Shown here one piece after another: positions 11,501-20,172 of a stretch of DNA of 25,356 bases (the first letter of the stretch is position 1; every line of letters starts with the position of its first letter). Source of the stretch: Saccoglossus kowalevskii (lineage: Eukaryota; Hemichordata; Enteropneusta; Harrimaniidae); the NCBI RefSeq assembly GCF_000003605.2, contig NW_003109984.1, positions 1,528 through 26,883 of the forward strand, read 5' to 3'. The position numbers and the translations under genes were made by a program. The notes beneath the pieces are model-generated. The model made no database searches, was not told the origin of the DNA, and was given only the letters and a program-made list of their open reading frames with translations.

Positions 11501-14500
11501 TTCTCTGTTCTGACATCAATATAATGCGCTGAAATTCCGCTTCTAGGTCTAACATTCATTCTAGAATACCCACCGAGTGCATGTAGTAAAACAACATAAG
11601 CTTGAATATTATAAAATGAACATTTAGCCAACTCTTTAAAAACGCTTTTCTTTTCCGAAAATATTAAATAAGCTCAACTCTCAAGGGTAGGAATTTATGA
11701 TTGTCACATTGTCTACACGGTTGACAGTACGATTGAAAATGAAACGGATATTTTGCGGGAAAGACTGATGTTTTTAATTATATAGAAACTTCCAAATCAA
11801 TTAATAGCATCCAAATCTAAAAATCAATAATAGCAAAAGATGCATTAATAGTTCCAGAAAAGAAACACATTTTGAAAGCACAGGGTAATTTGATTGAGTT
11901 TATATCAATCCATTTGGGAACTTGAGTGCCATAAATAGACACAAAACATGTTCAATTTATCATTCACTTCAATTCGTCGCTTTGGTAAATTATTCAGACA
12001 ATACTGATAACGTGCATATATTTGATATGATATTTATAGCATTTTCAAAATCCAAATAAGTATATATTGTTACGGTTTAGGATTAAAGAGATTACAGGTG
12101 CCGACTAATAGTCAACTGAATTCATTTCATATAGGTCTTGTTTGATACATCAATCTTAATTTCAGATATGGGAATATGAGTTCTAATGGGAGTAATGAGT
12201 TCTAATTTTTGATGCGCTCGAACAACTCAGCGTATTACCTTGAATGATTGAACCGTGAGAACTATGTATATGAATGTGGTGAAAGACATCTTTCTTGGTT
12301 AACGTGATATGTTGGTTATAATAGGTCATGGTAATACCCGTCAACAGATTATATGTCTGCTACTAGCATCCTAGCTTAAAGCGCGGTAGTCGTCGAGATA
12401 TATGGGTCTCATATAAACAAAGATGGCGACTTTGACTGTTGCGCAGATCAACGAGTACGAACTGAGACGTTTCCAAGCTATAATTAAGTAATTTTCATGT
12501 TATTGGAAGGTATCGAAGGAGTCGCCGACGGTAATCAGTGTAAGTCGCGCCCAGGTCAAACCTCATACTTGTGATTTCCATTTGAAGAGCGCATTGGATT
12601 GTGGGAAATCAACGTTTATCAATACAAATGTGGCACATGCACAGCGCGACGACTACCGCCCTTTAATAACTACGGTGAGTATGATTTCTTGCATGTGGTG
12701 CAATCGGTGGACATCGTAAGTGACTGAGAGTTAACTGCAGCAATGCTTGATTATTTTGCAGCTCAATACAATTTATTGAATACAACTCGGTCCATTCAAT
12801 AGATACTGTATTGTACAATCTTTTGTTATAGCTGTTTTCCCACATGCTAATTACCTCAACTTGTCGCGTTGTATTAATATGCATTCTTTTATTTGCAGTT
12901 TTAGAATTTTGCGCTCCAGATTCATGGCAAAAAAAAACCTTATGCGAAAGCTTTTAAGATAATCAATGGATGGTAATTATTGGATGTATACATGGATTGA
13001 TGAAGCTGCACGCACAAAGAAATGTATTTGCTAAATTTTTTTTTAAAAATTCCTGAAGCAAACTAATATTTGTTCCCACATTATGTGGGTTTAATATACA
13101 TCGACAACACAAAATGTCAGAAAATAACACACGTAGCACTTCATAATAACACTACCGGATTACATAATACATGACGATCAGTTATTCTACCCCGCATTTG
13201 AATTGTGGTCAAGAACTTATTCAGCGTCTTTAGTATCCATCTATTGAGTCTGATTGAACACACCAAGTTAAACATTTGAATAAAATAAGGATACAAAGCA
13301 CCACGTGTGTTGTTCATTACCAAGTATGAATAAAATCTAAAAATTAATTGGCATGCTTTACATTACACAATTTTGTCGTGTCTTACTTATTTGCACCAAC
13401 ATGGCCACCAGTTGACCAGTTTGAATCAAATCACAAAAACTCTTGTGCATCATTAAGCTATCATATATGATATTCGAAACAAGTTTGAATGAAATTGACC
13501 TAGACATGCCGACATGTTAAATATTTTGGGGACAAAATAACCACCAGTCATTCAAAGGATACAAAAAAAACCAAAAACAAATCAAAGTGCCAACGTGTAC
13601 CATGTTGTCGTTCACATATTACTTTCAACAAAATCGGTCAAAGCTTGCATGTGAAAAGGTTAAGAACACATATAATAACACAAACATGGCAGTCAGTCGG
13701 CCATTTTTACACAAATCGATGTGCACCAGTAACCCACTTTTATGATGTTAATACAAGGTTTGAATAAAAATGACAAAGGTATCTCGGAGTTGATGATCGG
13801 TTACAATTTTTGTGGCATTATTGTGTTTAGCGAAATGAACATTGACAACGAATTCCATACATTTGACAAATTTCAAAAATATCAATGAATATCCTAAATC
13901 GTGTGTAATAACAGTGTAAGGCCTGCTATTGATATTGAGAGGGCAATCCACAGAACTCACACTGGACATGGGGTTCTTTCGCTGCTGGAATGGGGTAGAC
14001 ACTTACAACAAGACATTAGTACTAGTTAAAGCACCTGTCGTTAATAATAACAAGCAACAAAGCACAGAAAAATACAATGAATAAATTCACTAAAATAGGG
14101 GATTGCCTAGGGAATTGATTCACAGTTGCGGGATGTCATTGCTGATAGCAGGAGATCGGAGAGCAGTTCATAAAGTCCCGCAGAATAATTATTGAAGCCT
14201 GTGTCACTTGTTTGACATTATCTCAGCAGCAATACACCGAGTACTCAGTTGAAATGGTGGACCTCAACTTTCATCAATCTAACCTATTTATAGAGCATAA
14301 ACAAATGGCCCAGTTTCGGGTACACCACCTGGGTGTCCACAGCAGTCTCACGATGACATGCAGGCACTCAGCAAGTCAGTAGATTGGAAACATGTTCAGT
14401 CCTATCTCCCAAACCCACAAGTATAGTACACGTTCCTCTATTAAAAATAATTTACGCATTCTCTCTCTTAATTCTTGTTGCTCTCACCGTAACATAAGGT

Positions 14501-17500
14501 TAACATAAGATCCCTCCACTCAACACGGTTTACGCATTACTAAATGGAAAACATCCATGGTCAGAGGACGTTTCAGTATAGAGGGGTAACCCTATGGAAT
14601 AACTTACCACCCCATATCAGAAATTCAGCCACATTAGTCATTTTTAAGAGAACTTACAAAATATATCTTAGTGAAAAATTTGTTGTAAATGGCTCAAGCC
14701 TATAGTGTGTATATTGTGTTTTTGTTCCTATAGAGGGCCAAATGAAAATTACTGTATTGTATATTGTCCTACCCTCTTTAAATATAGTGCTAAATAAATA
14801 AATACACATCCTTTGTTATCTTAATCACAAGCACACCTGGTAGATTGTTCTTTCAGAGTTGTAAACAAGTATGGCTTGTCAATCAAACTTATCACATGGC
14901 AATGCATACCGTTTCTTCCCATGATTCCATGCAATCTTCTATTTGCAAGGTTTGGGGTAATATGAAAAAACATAGAATAAAGGATGCTGACATAATGATT
15001 AAACAGATTTGACACATGTACACGAACGAATGCACAAACAGTCAGAGTCACCAGAATGACGTTTTTGGATGTCTTGTAAGCAATATTTCTACACCAAATA
15101 AATGTCTAAGCTGTAAGAAATGATTTTGTGTGTTTAGTTGCTGGTTCCAATCGTTTATACTCATAAGGCCCCTGAAGATATTACATTTTAATGGATTGCT
15201 AATATGAACCGAACATTATGAATAATAAAAAATATTCACTGACATTCTAGTATTCAGGCAGTACTGAATTTGAAATAAAATAATCCATTTCAGAGTAAAC
15301 GCACACGTTAGTTGCACGAGACGACAGTCTGTTCACTTTGGGTGACACTCATTTGCTCGATTTTTCAACATATCGTCCCTATCCACAAGTGCTTCGTCAA
15401 CTCATGTCATGTGAATTTTTATGAAAGCACCTTTTTCAAAAACACAAAATACATACTCAATATTCATACCTGTTTTTTTTTTACATTCATAGTCGGCACT
15501 TTACTTTCCAAGTCTTTTGCTGACGTCCAGTTCTACAGTTTATTCCTCTATAGTCCTAACCATTTTCATTGAGATGACTTTGACCTAGTCACTCAAGCAC
15601 CGAACAAAAAGTAGTAACATGATGTCATACATTCTTTAACGTGTTGAGACAAATCTAAATGAGAACAGTTCCTAGCAGTATAACTGCACAATTTGAATCA
15701 CATTCCTGAGTAACTAAAGCAATATCAGGAATGGTCAGACTCCTACTCATCATCATGTTAGTTCATATTAAATAAAAAAAAATGCCATGCTTGATTATAG
15801 TCAGTGTTGAGTGCTGGGAACAATCTGGTTTACCTAATAAGTTGATACTTAATAGTTCATTCATACATAGTCGTCAATTATATGTGCTTCTATCTGAAAC
15901 CTACATTAAATCACTAAGGTTTGTCCACAACACTCATAGATTTTGTTCAAGAACTTATTCAGTTTTATTTTAGTAAACAACATTAAGGCCACTATGTTTC
16001 TCTTTATTAAGTTGTGTGTTCCTTAAAGCGAATATACCACTTATGCCATATGTCTCTTGGCAATTAACTCCTATCTCTAGCGTCGTTTTTGCTATTCATC
16101 AGAGTATATTTTGTGACTAACATATGAACATTTCGCAAAACGCAAAGTGAGTCATAGTGAGAATAATTCTGTCAGTTTATGTATACTATTATTGCTTTAG
16201 TCCTTGGTACCCCCACTTTTTTACACTCTATTTCAATAAGCTAAGGGCAATATAAATATTTTTTTTTGTTAATTTATTACATAAAATGAATCATTAATTT
16301 GTGTGTCTTGTTTGGCTAGGAATTACATATTTGTACCAAAAAAGGAGGGGTCTTACCAGACTGCCAGTAATTCTCGAATTAAAATAGAGAATAAAATCAT
16401 AGTTAACAATATACAATTTTTTTTAGATAGAGCAAATATGTCAATGTTCTAGTCAAAATTGTTATACAAAACTATGACTGTTTTTGCATCACAACAATAT
16501 ATTCGTCACGCAAAAAATAGATTGAACAAGGTTGTTGACAATGTATTAAAATAATCTTATATACATTTTTCACAATATTCTCAAGGTAAAACCAACATCG
16601 AGCGGATTTAAATAAGATTTATGTGAACAATTTATCATTGTTGAATTGCATTTGAATGATGCACCCTTTTCGATAATTAACACCAATGGGAGCAAAAAAC
16701 GTGTTATGAAAATAAGTTAAAACGTGTTTAAGAAATAGTTAAGAAGACATAAAAGCCATGGTCACGATTCGACCAATATAATATTGTGTGTGATGGTTAT
16801 ACACGACAGAAGGGAGCACGCACAGACGCGCACGCAGCGAAAACACAAGTCCTTATTCGTCTGAAAGCAAATCATTCGATGTCCTTAATGGCCAAGTGGA
16901 CTTCGCAGACATTGAACGATTTTCACGACTGCTTATTTGATTACGTGTTCATCTAGCTTCTGGTCACAAACTTGGCTGGTGGAGATTGTCCACGCTAATC
17001 AGGCGACCACGAAATCATGTAAGCGATTCCTCGTTATACCATAGCCAAATCTGGCACTAAACATCGAAGTCTAAAGACCAATTAAAAAGAAAACTACGTA
17101 GTGGCGGCGGTACCGTGGGGCCCCTCGAAAAAAGTTTGGGGCATCGAAGCTGAAACCCTTTGTGTCAGCAAAATTTGCCCCTAAAAATGCAGGAAATATA
17201 GTTTCAGAGGATTTTATTCAACTTGTGAATTCCGATCGCCATTTGTACTAGATGTCCAACACCACCAGTAGCTGTATTGCCCTACCATGAACCACGGCTT
17301 GAAACTCGTCGGGTAATTCTGGTACCGGACTTTCGTATACTTAGTTAGTCATGGGCTTTCATTTATTATAACATACTTCTTCATATGTAGAATCTATTAT
17401 TTTTCCGGAAATAGCAGAAATATTGTTTGTGTTCAGTGACGTAATCTACCTCTGACAAATAACAATGGCACCCTGTGTGAAAAAGTGCAAACGTTGCGTA

Positions 17501-20136
17501 GGTGTGGCAAAATACTAAAGGGAGTTTAAGTACGTTTGAAGGCACGCTAAGTTATATTGCTGTCAGTACCATGTGTATAATAATGTATTTTATCTCGTAT
17601 ATCATAGCAGTTCAAGGTAATAAACTTTATTTGCCGCCAACAAGAGAAAAACAGCTTATATCACTCGATTTTATGGTCGATGTTCTCACCTCTCGGGAGA
17701 ATATCAACATAAAAACTCGTGTTATATCGTAAAAATCCAAGCAACAATATCCAACTATAATCAAAACAATCAATTTCAAAAGGCAATATTTGCAAATCCG
17801 AGAACACACATGTATTTTCTTGTTGGCAACGAATAGCTTCCTTATCAAGCATGAACATAGTTGAAATATGGAATAAGATCAATCACGTGAATGATATTTT
17901 TGTTTGGAACACTGCAGTTATGCGTGTTAATTTCACTACTATGAGAACATTAGCGGACACCGCACTTGTATAAATGATAATTGTATTTATCCCATAAAAA
18001 ATCGCAGTTTGGTGTAATATTGCAGTGTAACATTTTTTTTTATATTACCATACTATAATAATCCCGTCAATTTGTACGTGCAAGCTGATTGACATCGTGG
18101 TTGATATCGCAAAATAAGCCAAAAAACCGTGATATTGGTACTTGTTTGTTGGATTATAACAATTTGAACATTTCCGATAGTTTAAGATGTCCAGCTTAAA
18201 TGCTTCACAACCTCTACTTCTCAGCGCATATGATTTTTTTTGCCCGTGTTTAGTGACGATTCGTCAAGGATTGTCAAACGGCTACGGTTTGAAGTTATTT
18301 CAAAAATTGAAACCGACAATATAGTGATGACTCAAAAATAACTACATTTCTTAATCGCAATAGGGTAACCGGCTTTCAAATACGGCTATGGGTTATGAAC
18401 ATGAACCACAACGCTCTATGAGGTCTCCAATATGTTTTCGCAAACTACAATCCCTGCATTAATTATGAAAATTACAACACTCATTCAATAAATTTAATAA
18501 ATTGTAGTTTCAATCCTGATATATTTTGTTATATATCTCCATACTATTTAATAAAATATTGAGGACACGAGTTGAATATTTGTCATTCCTAACAGAAAAC
18601 TCCAGAAATTCTAGTATTTAGGTATCACTTAAGTTTGAAAAAAAAATAACGCACGAGCTGTGTGTGCACGCGTCGTCAGTTCGTTTACTTTGGTTCTTAC
18701 TCATTTCAATTGAACGCCGCAAATTCAACACGTTCACTTTTCTACGCGATGTAGTCACTTTACCGTGGACCCTTCTAACATGATTTTTTTTGTTGAGAGT
18801 GATTTTCTAATTTGTCTAATAATATTTCCGTTTAAAAAGACATTATAATGGCATAAAAACAACAAATCGTTGTTTAACACCCACTTTGCCAAATCACGCT
18901 GAGTACAAAATAGTGCTCCCGTGCAAAATATGTCAGAAATAGATTTTTCTATACTTACTTTGGTATTTTATTCATTCATTCCAAACAATCATTTAAAACA
19001 ATCATTCATTCATTAGTTCAAATATTCAACCAAAAATTCCATTCAATCATTCATTCATTCATTCATTCAACAATACATCTAATGTTATCCATTCACTCAA
19101 CCATAAATTTCATTTATCATTTATTCATTAATAAGTTGTCAAATCGAGGGAAGTAAGAACGTGTAATGCGATGAACGTTTTATCGCACATTTTTGTGAAC
19201 AAACACAAATATGTAAAGATACATGTCAAAACGAGAAATTAACAGCATGCTGTTTTTAGATTAACCTTTGCCAGTAAGATAAGCATTTTAAAATAACTAG
19301 ACGCTTTGTTCCTAGCTTATCCTCATTTTGATTACTGTGATGTTTTAATAAGGCAAGCGCTTACATTCTCCACACAATACAGGTACCCAAAAATTGAGCA
19401 GGTTGAATTATTCTTGGGGCCAAGAAAGACGCATATTAAAAAGGGGACACGTTAACAAATGGCATGGTTCAGTTTAAGTAAAAAAAGACGGATTAATCAG
19501 GCTACACTTATGTATGAAATTTTGAATGGGAGCGCACCAGAATATCGATTAACAAGATTTACAACTAATAAGAAAATTCATGGATACAGTATCAGAGCTT
19601 TATCTCAAAGGCATTCTGTTAACATTAGAACGCATTATATGAAATGTAGTTTTATCTACACCAGGCACATTTATGGAATTCAACGCTTGTATTCTCCACA
19701 CAATACAGATACTCCAGAATTGAGCAGGTCGAATAATTCTGGGGGCCAAGAAATGTGACAATATTAAAATGACACATAAAAAAGCATTTGCAAAGTATTT
19801 AAACCTGTCCCCTCATATAGATGCAAGCAGTTAATACACTGAAGCAAACACACTAATAAAATACAAACAATCACAATTAATCAAATAATTCAATGGCTAG
19901 TCCACGGCCAATGCGATTAGGCCAGTTATTTTTCTCCGTTACCATAGTAATTAAATTATAATAAAACACAGTCGGTAATATGTCAGGTATGCCGATATGT
20001 AGATGTTCAAAATCTGCAACATAAACGTAAAGCGGGAGATTGCGAAGGCTTCAATTTAAGACGTTTATGGCAGGCAACTGCAGAACACAATGTTAGTTCT
20101 CGCGCTTATCATTTCTTCGTCCCTGGCAGGAAACAG

Positions 20137-20172
<36 letters not shown>

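Larger units (their letters stand above)
19255..19775 (+). mobile_element. LINE reverse-transcriptase C-terminal remnant, rearranged
   Basis: Pieces of a CR1/L2-like reverse transcriptase tail appear in family order but in shifting frames. ALFLAYPHFDYCDVL is at 19303-19347; LHTIQV and then IILGAKKDA are at about 19368-19432 with stops. An open piece from 19459 reads SLSKKRRINQATLMYEILNG, then KIHGYSIRAL, and ends near an LWN motif at 19669-19677. After LWN the sequence does not continue to the normal end but jumps back to a second copy of the LHTIQILQN and AGRIILGAKK segment. The longest open frame, 19459-19758, is therefore a chimera and not a gene. Confidence 0.8.

Noticed and set aside
15312-15973. 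Plus-strand frames of 86 and 63 codons
   Set aside because: No domain, no splice context, AT-driven composition, and partly within a diverged repeat.
16790-17040. Possible inverted ends around ATGGTTATACACGAC and the reverse of TCGTTATACCAT
   Set aside because: The match needs indels and does not extend, so it is too weak to call as an element.
19459-19758. 99-codon plus-strand frame as a gene
   Set aside because: Its content is the RINQATLMYEILNG part of a LINE reverse transcriptase, joined out of order to a repeated segment.
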